64,000 nucleotides of DNA, from the NCBI GenBank assembly GCA_022605405.1, contig JABYQQ010000002.1, forward strand, positions 682,001 to 746,000, given 5' to 3'. Of the stretch, positions 11,006-21,168 are shown in pieces (position 1 is the first letter of the stretch; each line of letters opens with the position of its first letter). Source of the DNA: Earliella scabrosa. Its lineage: Eukaryota > Basidiomycota > Agaricomycetes > Polyporales > Polyporaceae. The notes under the pieces were generated by a model. That model saw nothing but the letters and a program-made list of their open reading frames with translations. It was not told the origin of the DNA and searched no databases. The position numbers were made by a program, and so were the translations under genes.

Positions 11006-12340
11006 GTGTCATGGCAGACGGGCCTGACACAAGCTCTTCGCGTTGTATGCACCAAAACAAGGCAGACGAGTCTGAGACCATCAAAAAGGATAAAGCCAAG
11101 ACAGACCGCATAAAGCGCTATCGCCTATCGTGATGGCCAGAGAGTGCTGCTAGCAGGGAGCGTTCCCTCTTGCGCATCCATTTTGGTATGTAGTCCTCGA
11201 CCATGACGGTGTAGGAAGTTGAAGGGATGTGGACGGCGTGGTGGAGCTGAACCAGGGAGGCGACGGCCGGTAACTCGATGAGATCCAGTGCGCATGGCTG
11301 AACTACTGGTTGTTCGGGGCCACCTTCTTGCGATGAGCATCAAGGGCAACGTCGAGCATTTCCGATTGGCTGGACATAGCTAGTATCCAGGTCCGACGCG
11401 CTTCCAGCGCCTTTCGACCATCAAGGACCTGTCGAAGCGTCGGCATGAACGCGTTAGGTTCATCAATACGTCACGGTATCCCAAAGCGACCAGTTTATCG
11501 TATTTTCTGTGACAGTGTCCTTGAGATGAACATACCCTGCGTTATGAAATGACTGCTCACGTTTCAGGGTATCGCTTCAGCCTAATGCGCTCGCAGTTCA
11601 GCATGCTGAAACAACGCGTTGGAGTAGGGAGAGCAGGGCGTCCGGGAGAGATAGGCGAGAGGATAGGCGAGAGCAGGAGAGGAGCAGAGTGGCTAGAGGT
11701 CAGGGTTGCTGAGTCAGCACCCAGCAGGAGAGCGCGTGCAGGAGCACAGACATGTATCATCCTACGGCGACAGGGAGGACATCCGAGCTGGACTTCTTCA
11801 TCTTGGAGGCTGCACGCGTGTCCAGCGTCAAAGTTAAAAGCTAGTATTTCCACAGAACCTCACCTTGCGACGCTCCAGCGATGAACGAAGTTGACTCCGG
11901 ACAAACGCGACACGATCTGGATTCTGAGGCTGGCATCTTTTCTTGAGTGGCCCTAAGCTCCAGTACCTCGGGTAGGTGATAGACGATAGCGGTAGAAGAA
12001 TGGTCGTCATCTGAGAGGATGGTCAGAGTCTGTACGACGGCTGGAAGGATATTCTAGCTCTTACCGCTTGCAAGCTCGCGATACACATACGGCAGAATGT
12101 CGCTACGGTGGGCGAGCTTGTATGCGCCGTCAACGTTCAGCTCCTCAGTGCCCCGATTAGGCTACGGTTCGTACCAACGTAGGCAATGTTGTGGTCTTGT
12201 AGGTTCCTTCCATACCCCGGCAGTGCATGAATACGCAAGGTCCGTCGCCCATTGGGTCCTGCCGGTGAACTCAGCCCCAACATGAATGTCATATGCCCGT
12301 CTACGAGTTTCACGCGTAAGATAGAATGACATGGCGAGCT
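11006..12340. other. Interior of the 2.48-kb left-only segment, no confident gene
   Basis: A minus-strand stretch near 12100-12300 looks weakly coding (for example a segment with AEFTGRTQWATDLAY), but it has no complete splice model. Nothing is recognised at 11125-11900 beyond low-complexity frames. Confidence 0.4.
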
Positions 12341-12807
12341 CTACGCAGGATTAACCTCTGACCTCTCGTGTCCTGTGCAACCCGGCAACCATGGATGCCC
12401 TCGCTGCGACGGTGCTAGGCGCTGCGCGGTCTGTTGCCGCTGTTGGGCTTCCATCTGGAGTCGGCCAAAGTTGGGTCCCTCATAATGTACGGACGCCGGT
12501 GTCCCGTCGTACAGCGCTTCTAGGTGACGCCAATATTCCCCGTCTGTGACCGACGGCTTGAAGGAGGGCTTGAGCCCAGCTAATTGTTCCTCGGTGGGAT
12601 GAAAGAAAGCAGGATGTTGCGCAAGCCTGGTACCACATTATCAGACAGGTTGGTTAGTTTGAATAGGAGTCGATGGTCTCACATGTGTCGCACAAGGCCA
12701 TTGCGATTGCACGCTTTCCCACACGGTGGCACAGGACACACGTACTTGTGCGCAGGATTCATAGAGCCTCTGATGCTCGTAGCTAGGTTTTGCTGGGCAT
12801 ATGTCAT
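12341..12807 (-). CDS. Small C2H2-type zinc-finger protein, two exons
   Basis: The model joins 12807-12683 and 12626-12341 on the minus strand. The 56-nt intron (GTGAGA to CCAG) keeps frame and gives 136 residues. Near residues 23-45 is a finger with spacing C-x4-C-x11-H-x4-H (CPVPPCGKACNRNGLVRHM, then LAQH). The last His pair spans the splice junction, which supports the intron. The rest is hydrophilic and Gln-rich (MEAQQRQQTAQR). Single fingers like this in Agaricomycetes occur in transposon-linked and orphan proteins; a role in DNA or RNA binding is inference. The gene lies in the 2.48-kb segment found only in the left AC copy, on the same strand as the JmjC relic it interrupts. An earlier in-frame Met exists upstream, so the N-terminus is uncertain. 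Confidence 0.55.
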
Positions 12808-13679
12808 ACTGGGGCCGGCCAGACGTGGTTGGACGGATGGTGACACGCGGCGGCTTTTTGGGGAAGGCCCGACTGCCTCGTCGCATCGACGCTTCGGTAT
12901 CTGACATGGAAATCTTCGTCAGGGCCCCTGATTTCCCCTCATCTCTCGCGGAAGTCGCTGGCGATCTTGATCGCGCCATGCTTATTCCACACCTGTTCGA
13001 CCTCGTGATGAGCATACTTCTGGCCAAGTTCATGGCCCGTGGACGATCCAAGCCACATAACGCCTTCAGTTCATTATCGCGGCTCGCACGCGCCTTGTCG
13101 CGGGCGCTGAAGACAGGGTTTCTCGCCTACCACCTCGGCGAGCGATCCTCAATCACGCTTAGGACGGCCCTGCCTTCCTGACCGCTCGTCGGAGTCCCTG
13201 GAATGTTTTATACCGCTGTTGTCGACTCGTCAGTACGGAGGGCGACACACCGGGAGCTCAGACCATCGACGCTCTCACCGACATCCCCCTCTGGCCCACA
13301 CCTGGAATGCCCGGATGCGCAGAGCGGGCAGGAGATACGCGACATGAAGGCGGGAGGTGTAGAGTACGCCGGCCCAGGGGACCAGAGGTATTAAATTCAT
13401 TGTTTGTGGTAGCTGTTCAATAGCCTCCACTTGTGCAGGGCGTTGTCGTGTTGCATCGATCTTGTCTGTTGGTACGATATCCAATTACTGCAGGTAGCTC
13501 AAATGCATGATATTGTCTGCCTGCGGAGCATTTCCTGTACAACATGCTAGTGTTATGTCAAGGGCTAGTACTATGACGTATACCGACATCAGCTCCCTGG
13601 GGCTCAACGCTCAGCAGAGCGCACCAAGCCCCTCCCCGACGACATGCGCAACTCGGAGGATGAAATGAACCGGGATAGA

Positions 13680-13743
13680 CGCAACCTTGCTGGCCGGGCG
13701 GGGCATGTGCGCGCAGGTGTAAACCTCAGCGGAGGAGTCGTGG
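13680..13743 (+). repeat. Single dispersed unit of the window minisatellite
   Basis: One core copy (GCGCGCAGGTGTAAACCTCA onward) plus part of the following spacer, in the orientation of the left array. It is joined to block AC at the same point as in the right copy (38740-38750), so the junction predates the duplication. Confidence 0.9.
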
Positions 13744-13974
13744 CGGGGCGGGACAAGAAGGATGGGCTACGCGACGAGACTCCGGTTGCGGGGCCTTCCG
13801 GAAATCGTGAGGACGGTGAGAGGAAGGAGGACGAGGACGATCTCGACATGACGGAGTGGGTTAAGCATCGTGGTGACTCCGGTGAGACGATTCGTGACGA
13901 TACTCGGAGGGCGCATGTAACGGCCGCATCACGGGCGTCACACATGGCACCGTGCGCACGGACCACCCGGTAGT

Positions 13975-14202
13975 ACCATCCGCTCAACTCAACCATCCGC
14001 TCATCTCTATCATCCGCTCATCTCTACCATCCGCTCATCTCTCACCTTCCTCACCCTCCCCACACCATTCCCCCGCTCCTCCTCGTCACCATCTCACCTT
14101 CCTCACCCTCCTCACACCATCCACCCGCTGTTTGTCACCACCGTCCGCCCATCTCTCACCTTCCCTCACCCTCCCTCCCCTTCCTTACCCTCTTCTCTCT
14201 CA
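13975..14202 (+). promoter_or_regulatory. CT-rich upstream tract of the 14203 gene
   Basis: A pyrimidine-rich tract of repeated CATCCGCTCATCTCT and CTCACCTTCCTCACCCTCC-like units ends 1-2 bases before the start codon. Such CT-rich tracts near start sites are common in highly expressed filamentous-fungal genes. No TATA box is obvious. The same tract is present upstream of the inverted copy (44427-44677). Confidence 0.45.
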
Positions 14203-15046
14203 ATGTCTAGTAAGTTCGGTCGATGTCTTCGCTTGATCCATATTGATGTATCATGCAGATTCGGCGCCGTTCCCCAATCGAGGCGCCTATCCCCTCAAGA
14301 TAATGCACATCAACGACTGGGGGACGAAAGTGAACATCGCCTTCAAGTCGGCTCTCGCGGACCGCGGTCCCACTGAGAATCGCTTCTTCGGTGCATGGAA
14401 CGAGCTTCTCCTCTGCGCCTTCCAGCTGCTCGAGGGTGCTCACCTGGGGGTCGAGTTTGTCGTTTGGCCGATGACGTCCCCATCCCACGTCTGCGACAAC
14501 TCGCAGCCCTACCAGAAGGGCCTCAAGTTCCGAGTGCTGGAGTTGCTCGTTTGCACGACCGACGGCAGACCTTTGCTGTTTGTGGAGATCAAGGATATCC
14601 GCCAACTCGGCGTTCCCCACGCTCGTGCCGTCGCAGATGCACAGATTCGTGCGTTGTACACCACACATGCCGTTCAGTCACCGGTCCCCGTCCTTTACGC
14701 TATCTCCGCGTTTGGCAACATGGTCTCCTTCTACAAGGGGTGCACGGAGACGGGTGCTGTCTCGCCGACTTACGTGCGTCGCCCGTCGACCCGCATGCTG
14801 CCGGCGGATTTCCTCAAGAACGCGTGGAACGTTGACATCTTGTCACACACTGGCCTGCGGAAGATGCGCAGGATCGTCAAGGAGATCGTAGAAATGTGCA
14901 CTACGAAGACGGAGTTGAAACTTTTGGTCCCATCCTGCGACGAGGAGGCGGCCGTAGAGGACGAGCAGGGGCACTCAGAGGCCAAGTCGTTGCGAGACAA
15001 GGAGAACCACGTTGACGGCGAGAAGAACGAGAACGAGGACAAGTAA
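14203..15046 (+). CDS. Orphan-family protein with candidate PD-(D/E)XK-like core (member 1)
   Basis: The model has exon 1 of only 7 nt (14203-14209, ATGTCTA), a 49-nt intron (14210-14258) and exon 2 at 14259-15046, giving 264 residues. A central block holds an acidic helix (FFGAWNELLLCAF), then GVEFVVWP, then a hydrophobic strand with E-x-K (LLFVEIKD; Glu codon 14585-14587, Lys codon 14591-14593). Next comes an ADAQIRALY helix and the signature LYAISAFGNMVSFY. The strand plus E-x-K resembles a PD-(D/E)XK nuclease fold, but the upstream acidic residue is not certain, so enzyme activity is inference. The C-terminus is strongly acidic (EEAAVEDEQG) with scattered Lys. Four paralogues lie in this window. 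The protein encoded by the inverted copy at 43583-44426 is identical. I recall similar proteins as a large uncharacterised family in Agaricomycetes; the function is unknown. Confidence 0.75.
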
Positions 15047-15465
15047 CAGGCAAGCTCATGTTTGCATCTATTGCTCGCGTTGCCGTCCTTTGCTACGTCG
15101 TTTGCTACCTATCGTATTCGCATTCGCTTGTGGACAATTTGCGTTTCGTTCTGCCTGCCCCCGCTTCCCACCGTCGTACTTGGATTTGCTGTCCTCATCC
15201 ATCGCCGTCGTTGTCGGATTGGGGCTAGATTTTCGTTGTGCATCTCGTACTCACACATGCTATGCTATGATTTGACTTACGTGGAATGTACGACTAGTTT
15301 CCAGCCTTAGCAGACCTTTCCCCCACTCAGTCTCCCTCTGTATCTATGTTTCAGGACAACGTGCAATGACATGGTTTTCGATCATATCGATTTCGATCAT
15401 CGCACCTGGACCGTTCAGAGTTGAGACTCCGACGGAATGACTCGAGTCTCGAGTCACTCGACCCG

Positions 15466-16031
15466 CCCTCCCTCCTGACTCCGACGGATGACTCGACCGG
15501 ACTCGCCTTCCGGCTCCCGACGGATAACTCGACCCGACCGAGACCGAGGGAATGACTCGACTCTTGTCTGACCTTCGTTCGCCGTTGTACCCCACCCTCG
15601 TTCACTCCTACTTATGTCTCATGCATCGGTCATTCTAAATTTCCACTTACTTAACACTCACGCGTCCTTCATCAGGGAATGGCGTTCAATCATCCTCAGT
15701 CTGCCGGGCCCGATCACTTGATTCTCGAATTCGAGGTCAATGGTCGTGGCCTCCATCCTCTTCATCGAGGTCATCGATATTCGTAACCGGTCGGAATATC
15801 TTCCCCCCAGCGCGGTTTCCAGTATGGCTTCGACGGGACGAACCACGGGCTCATTCGTCCCGTCCCCACGGAATCCTTCCCCGCCAATCATCCCTGCGCA
15901 TCGGAGGAGATGCGAACGACGAAGGCCGTGACAGGTCACAACTAGACGTTGATGTCTTTCCCCTCGTGTATCGTCTGTACGTCGTTTGTACGCTCTTGGC
16001 AATTGCTGTTATGTCCGTTCGAGTTGTACAC
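15466..16031 (+). repeat. Repeat R2, left copy, with decayed reading frame
   Basis: Shared with 54576-55137. It opens with an array of GACGGATGACTCGACC-like motifs and continues into a region whose intact version encodes MAFNHPQSAGPDHLILFEV. In this copy the frame from about 15679 (GMAFNHPQSAGPDHLIL) breaks soon after, so it is a relic. The first part also lies at the end of the right block D. The D boundary (15658) cuts through this repeat, leaving only its 5-prime part in the right-hand copy. A 19-bp odd palindrome, TGACTCGAG-T-CTCGAGTCA, sits just upstream (about 15438-15456). Confidence 0.75.
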
Positions 16032-16512
16032 AACTGTGATCACTGTTGTCGCACATGTTGTCATCTACTTCTCTCGTCAAGTAATTCATGTTCCATGTGT
16101 CCTGCGCCCGCGCTACTACACCAGGCTTCACCTGCTGTTGTCGCTTCCCCCTCGCCCTGGGCAACAAAGGAGCACGAACATCTGCTCCCCCCTCCATTGC
16201 GAGTACTAGACACTCAAGCAGCGAAGGTCCTGGCAAGGGTAACCCGCTTCGGTGCCCGCCACGCGTGTTCCTGAATGCAATTGCCTTCATCAGCTGTGTC
16301 TCCACCCGCCTCATCCAACGGGTGACAACCGCGACGGATGGTCTTTTATGCGCGACAACGGGAACACCGGTCTGGTCCGTAACAGAAGGATGGGATCGCA
16401 AAAGGGAGGGAACGCCGAACGGGTAAAGTAATTGGCGACTGTGTGTACCCAATATCATACGATGAAATACAGTCAAGGGATGAAGGTTAACGACATGAGG
16501 CGTGACGGAAGA

Positions 16513-17146
16513 CTACGGTGCCCGGTGGACGAACACGATGAATACGATGAGCTTGCCTACATCTCCTCCCCGTCGTCCTCCTGCAACGGCTGGACCTTCA
16601 TTCTCCTCCTCCATCACGGTGTCGCTGGCCGCCAACGCCAACGCCATCGTCTCCTCATCGACGTCGAGCCCCAGGTCGTAATCCGCCGGCGTACCAGAGA
16701 TGAGTTGCACGCCTAAGAACTTTCTGGTCTCCTCAACCCTCCTTGCACACCGCAGCAGGAAAGTAAGAGCGGCAGGCGCGTCTACACCGCCTAAACATTG
16801 CGGCTCCCTATCCACAGTGCATAATCGATAAATATCCGCGAATCCATCGGAGAATTTACTCACGATCTCGCGCACAGATGGCCTTTCTGCGCGGCTCATC
16901 TCCATAAAGAAAAGCGTGTGCACCTCATCGTGTTGTTGTTGTACGCAGCAGAGCACTAGTCAGGTGTCAATGCTCGGGCAAAACGACCCCCAAAGGACTC
17001 ACATGTCTCGGGTCCTGCGATCGATTCCACGAGGAGTATCTGCACATCTTGTATGCACGCTGCTCTTCTTGGCTCTCTCCGGTCCAGGAAAAGACTACCT
17101 CGCATGGCGCGAAGTAGTGAAGCTTCAGCGGAAACTTGTCCGGCAT
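16513..17146 (-). CDS. Hypothetical protein, at least two exons
   Basis: The model joins 17146-17003 and 16923-16513 on the minus strand, a phase-0 junction across a 79-nt intron with GTGAGT donor, giving 184 residues. The N-terminal exon has an aromatic/Cys-rich stretch (KLHYFAPCEVVFSW). The second is helical (MSRAERPSVREIVSKFSDGF, then ARRVEETRKFLG) and ends in an acidic Ala-rich part with MEEENEG. No family recognised. Composition and the clean splice suggest a real gene. Further 5-prime exons may exist near 17200-17320 (GTAGCA...TTTCAAG looks like an intron there), so the start is provisional. It is divergent from the WD40-like gene at 17492, with about 350 bp between them. Confidence 0.45.
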
Positions 17147-17491
17147 ACTCTACACGGCGCGTTGCTAGGTTGGTGAACATGGACAATGGACTCTGCGACT
17201 TGAAACGGGAAGAAGCATGATTTGTAAGGATTCCCACCCCAAACTGATGCGACTTTGCTACCTGGCCACCTTCTCGTGTCCAGGAATGCGGGTATACCCG
17301 ACGTGCCTACCACCGTCGGTCACAGGCTATTATTCCTTCCCGATTGTGCAGCCGCGCTCCCGGAGGTTCCGAGTGAGAAAACAAAAGGGGCGTGTTCGTT
17401 GTCTCGAACACAGGACAAAAAGCATTCCCCGTTAAAACACTCTCCCGTTGCCGCAAAGCCCCGCTACCTCGAGACGCCTCCCACCGACAAC

Positions 17492-18912
17492 ATGTCCTAC
17501 ATGTCCTACTTGTCCCTCATTCACAGGTTCTGCATGAATCTCTCTGATCATCGCAAGGACGGGTCCCAGTATCGATGCGCAAGTCGCATCGACGTTGATC
17601 AGCCAATCTATACAGTCGCCCTATCTCCCTGTGGGCGTAACATCGCGTTTGGAGGTAAGTGTTGATGCATGTTCCTGGTGACGGGCGCTCATCGTGCACA
17701 GGCGAGAAGCAGCCGCTAGTACGAGCCACCGAGACCGGTGAGCTGCGAGAAACACCTCAATACTTCCGTCAAGTCGATGGCGCAGTTACGACGATGCACT
17801 GGTTGAATCTCAAACTGCTGATGTTCGGTACGTCTTACGGATATGTACACATTTGGGACAATCTCGAGCATGTACGTGACGTGGGATGATGAAAGACCAC
17901 ACCACACTCACCCGTTTGACAGAAGTTCGAACACCGCGTCCGGCTCCGAGTGCGCGGAGGCAGTGAAATCATCAGCATCGCGTCTAGGGGACAAGAGAAT
18001 GGCTTCCGTCTGGCGGTCGGTACGCTGGATTGCAACATCGTCTCCTTTAATTACGACGGGGGAGATACTACCACGGGCATATTTGGAATCAGCTCGTTCG
18101 TAGTAATCCCACGAGCGATGTCATACCAGGACAACAACAACATACGGGTGCTAAGCCTCCACAATGGCTTCATGTGAGATGACATTTCCGCTACCTGCCA
18201 CACAGCTCACCGAAGATCATAGGTACACGGTCAACGGAGAGACAGGTGATGTGATCGGCCAGCCGAAGCCCCTGGCGGACGTGATGTGAGTGGCTGACAT
18301 TCCTTGGTGACCAACTCTCAGCTGACCCTGCAGCAGTGGGAGTGCAACAATCGACGAAGGCAAGGGACACGCTCTCATCAGCAGTGTGGATGGCTTTAGC
18401 CTCCATCAACTGTCGAGCGGAGCAACGATCGCAACATACGAGATCGAAGACTCACTCACCTCATTGCCCCGACCTGTCATCTTCGGCGAAGGGCGCAGAG
18501 TGGTCATCGTCGGCAGTAATCATGGACGCGTGTACGTCTTTGAGAAGAAGGGGGGCCAACCGATAGACGTCCTGCAACACGACGTCTGCGGTACGGTCCA
18601 AAGCATAGCAGTGCGTAGACCGGTGTGCGGTGTGCGGTAGGACGCGGACGTCGCTTATCTGGCGTGTAGGCGCACTGGGACGGCAGAACATCCACCATAG
18701 TCTGTGCGACATCCTCGAACGGTCGCCCGTCAATGTCGATCTGGGTGCGCGTGGACCACAAGGCGCGACCCGGGAGCACATCCCACAAGTCAGCCATCAG
18801 CGAGGCGACTGGAGCTGGCACCGAACATTTGTTGGATAGTATCCGCAAGGTGTTATGGATCGTGCTCATTGTTTTCGTGGTGGTGACGGTGGTGAGTACA
18901 ATGTATCAATGA
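17492..18912 (+). CDS. WD40-like beta-propeller protein with C-terminal membrane anchor, six exons
   Basis: The model joins 17492-17654, 17702-17871, 17923-18173, 18223-18285, 18334-18610 and 18670-18912. All five introns (47-59 nt) keep frame and give 388 residues. Blade-like motifs are visible: IYTVALSPCGRNIAFGG, MFGTSYGYVHIWDNLEH, ISSVDGFSLHQLSSG, VVIVGSNHGRVYVFEKKGG and a last one with TSTIVCATSSNGRPSMSIW. This is fewer and more divergent than a canonical seven-blade protein. The end holds a single hydrophobic helix (about residues 368-383, LWIVLIVFVVVTVV) followed by five residues, which predicts a tail-anchored topology. I know similar WD40-like tail-anchored genes as repeated families in Agaricomycetes; the partner and role are unknown. 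The terminal exon model is supported because other frames stop early and lack the helix. Confidence 0.7.
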
Positions 18913-19971
18913 TCACCAGGCGCATGAGCAGGAGCAGAGACTGATAACACGGCAGTGGACGGGCGAGTCTGCTCACCGAATTTTGTTGGTCGGGGTGCAG
19001 TCCATGTGGCGAGGTTCTATACGGCCGCGGATCGTCCAATTCGTTGTCGACAATATCTGAAGTGGAGTGGAGCTTCGCATACTGCATTGGTGATATGAGA
19101 ATGACCCATGTAAAAGCAATTGATCATCATCCATATCCCTTCTGTCATCTTCAAACGCTGAGGCGACGCGCTCAGCTCCATATACTCAAACGACGTGGGT
19201 ACAAGCCTGTAGTTCCTTGTTTCCTTGTACAGGCGACAGGCGACAGCGCCAGCGCGGCAGAATCCCGCGACAAGCGTGCGTCCGTTCGCGACCGCGTCCA
19301 TTCCCTGCGACGTTACTAAGTCCCGCTCGGCGCTGTACACGCCCGACTGAGCTGTGCCTTCCAACAGCCACGGGCGCATCCACACCCTCGACGGCGTCGA
19401 CGTCCACGAGCGGAACGACGACAACCGGAAATAAGCACGAGCACGACTTCGTCCAGTGTCCACCACCATCACAGGGGTCGACGCTGCCGAGGGGGAGAAG
19501 TACCAGACGGCGTAGTGAGTTTTTGGCCGGCGTTGAAATGTTTAGATTTGAGCATTGTCGTTGTCGCGGCCGTCGCCAAGTTTCCCTCCCCTTCAATCAG
19601 CTGCGTACCCGTCATGGGCTGCATATTCCGCAAATACAACTCGTTGCTAGGGTCAAGATTCGGCTCAGGGCCGGGGGGTGAACGTTGGTGAACTGGCAGC
19701 GAACAAAGAACACCAAAGAACACTCGTAATGCCATCAACCTCTCCCCCTATAACGACCTGTTTGGACGATCACCAGCTCGTATCCATCGCCCAATGTTCG
19801 CTGCCCTACCATGGCGCCTTTTAGCTGTCGCACATGCAGAAAGAATTAGATACGTACCGGGGCTCCTGCCTCTATTGTTGAGGGGTGTCCGGTTAGGTTG
19901 TCCAGTCCCGTCTCCATCTAATGGTTGCGGGATTTGTCTATTATGATTCAGGCGAACTGATACACACATAC
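18913..19971. other. Stretch between the WD40-like gene and the HeH exon
   Basis: It probably contains 3-prime exons of the HeH gene on the minus strand, but no single model was convincing. Ser/Arg-rich and Pro-rich frames are seen near 19470-19740. No hydrophobic helix pair is visible. Confidence 0.4.
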
Positions 19972-20262
19972 CTTGTCCCCATACTCAACGGGTCGGCCGG
20001 TGCGGCCGTCGATGATACCAGCAGAGCTCGCCTCCCGTCTCTCCCGCCGCATGCGTTCCAACTTCAATACCTTCGCTTTTTGTCTTATTTCCGCATCGAA
20101 AACTGCCAACAGTGTGGTCTTCGTGTATTTTGTCGGGTATTTAACGTTATGATAGGCCAAAACCCCAAGAAGCTGCCTAATGGTCAGCTTTGAAGGATCG
20201 AAAGTCGGAAGGAGGTATTCCCCCAAGGCGATAATCTGGGACGTATCGAGACGCGTCGTCAT
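19972..20262 (-). CDS. HeH/LEM-domain protein N-terminus (Src1/Heh-like), 3-prime part unresolved
   Basis: The first exon encodes 97 residues from the ATG at 20262. It contains LTIRQLLGVLAYHNVKYP and KTTLLAVFDAEI, a helix-extension-helix (HeH/LEM) pattern. It is followed by a basic segment (KLERMRRERREASSAG) and IIDGRTGRP. In Src1/Heh1/MAN1-type proteins this N-terminus binds chromatin at the inner nuclear membrane, before two membrane helices and a C-terminal winged helix. A GTATGTG donor follows at 19971. Further exons at about 19800-19915 look plausible (GQPNRTPLNNRGRSP, KRRHGRAANIGRW), but I could not find the membrane helices or the C-terminal domain down to 18912. The gene may be truncated or its later exons unrecognised. 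It is divergent from the Brl1/Brr6 gene at 21169. Confidence 0.6.
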
Positions 20263-20479
20263 GGGAGGCGAGAGGAAGGAACCGTGGAAGCGACCACGGC
20301 AGTTGGCTCGCACGCCTACGAACTCCACGCGCCGTCGCACCGAGACCACCGAGACGTGCACCGAACAGGAGCGCATCACCGTCCAATTGCACACCCCCAC
20401 CTGCATGCCTCCTCCTGATGTCGCTCAAATGTCTCTCAGATGGCGCAGCGAGTATTGAATGATCTAGAGAAGATTCTGC

Positions 20480-20720
20480 GCGATATACTTATGACGAGCA
20501 GACAGTGCGTTGTTGCTGCGCACCCCCACCTCCACGGCCCAGCCTCTTCAGCTGCCTCCCCCAGTACCGCACGACTGCAGCTACATTAACTCGGCTGCAA
20601 CATCATCTCCGGCCATCGCGATGAAGTTGCGCAGCCAGTCGAGCAGTAGACTACTGCGTGAGACAAGGACGAGACAATCGCGCTTGTTGTTCTACCCAGG
20701 CAAGAGTTAGAGCTTATTTC
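20480..20720 (-). pseudogene. Relic of an MLKL/HeLo-type domain exon
   Basis: On the minus strand, 20712-20585 encodes NNKRDCLVLVSRSSLLLDWL and MAGDDVAAEL, then a stop. This is the same exon that encodes NNKRHCLPVVSRSVVLLDWL in the intact gene at 26245-27182. The upstream intron end (TACCCAG or GGGTAG before AACAACAAG) is also shared. No other exons are recognisable here, so it is a partial duplicate. Confidence 0.65.
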
Positions 20721-21168
20721 GACAGACTGCGCAAACTTGGCACGCTCAGACCCACGGTGCCACCCTAGTTTCGATAGTTTCGAAGATTTCTGCAGAATGC
20801 GGCCAGCATCTCCTAGGCTTGCCTGCGAGACATCGGTTGGAAGTTGCTAGTACTCGGATGCCATGGCGTACGTACATGGTCCAGCATCAGGGCAGGTCGG
20901 GGCATCAATCCATGCTGAATGCCCTTTTCCCTCCCATCGGAGATCCTCGCCGATTGTCGACCATCCGAACCTTACGCCAAGGGCAGCAGTTGGATGGGAC
21001 GGCCCGGACGGACTGTGGGCAGGGTGAGCGTGAGAGTGAGAGCGAGAGAGCATCACGGACACGAGGGCGAGTCTCCTCTCCTGCGTCGGCCACACACCAC
21101 CACCACTCTGCACCTCAGGACATTTCACGAGATCACGGATACCCGACTGCTCACGGACAGATACCCCG

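Larger units (their letters stand above)
10300..13045 (-). pseudogene. Relic of the JmjC gene 3-prime end, interrupted by 2.48 kb
   Basis: On the minus strand, 13045-12951 matches the last intron and the start of the last exon of the JmjC gene at 39981-41510 (encoding IKIASDF). The match resumes at 10470-10300 with the rest of that exon. Between them lies a 2480-bp segment (10471-12950) absent from the right copy. The first five JmjC exons are missing. The sequence jumps directly from the unique DNA equivalent to 39382 to that of 41309, with about 2 bp of microhomology (AT) at the junction. The remnant cannot encode a JmjC domain. Confidence 0.75.
9013..13743 (+). repeat. Block AC, left copy of an inverted segmental duplication
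   Basis: Most of this block recurs in reverse complement at 38190-42690. Matching parts are 9013-10470 with 41400-42690 (inverted), 12951-13045 with 41309-41410, and 13045-13743 with 38400-39382. The copies differ by substitutions and large indels. The left has an extra segment at 9672-9943, an extra 85 bp near 10215-10300 and a 2480-bp insertion at 10471-12950. It lacks about 200 bp near 9550 and the part corresponding to 39383-41308. The block ends in one unit of the window minisatellite. Confidence 0.9.
13896..15658 (+). repeat. Block D, left copy of a 1.76-kb inverted duplication
   Basis: Matches 42985-44733 in reverse complement, almost without change across the coding part. The edges are sharp: homology starts at GACGATAC (13896) and stops after CTTACTTAACACT (15658). 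Only small indels differ, in the non-coding tail around 15460-15500 and 15230-15245. It contains one complete gene with its CT-rich promoter. Confidence 0.9.
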
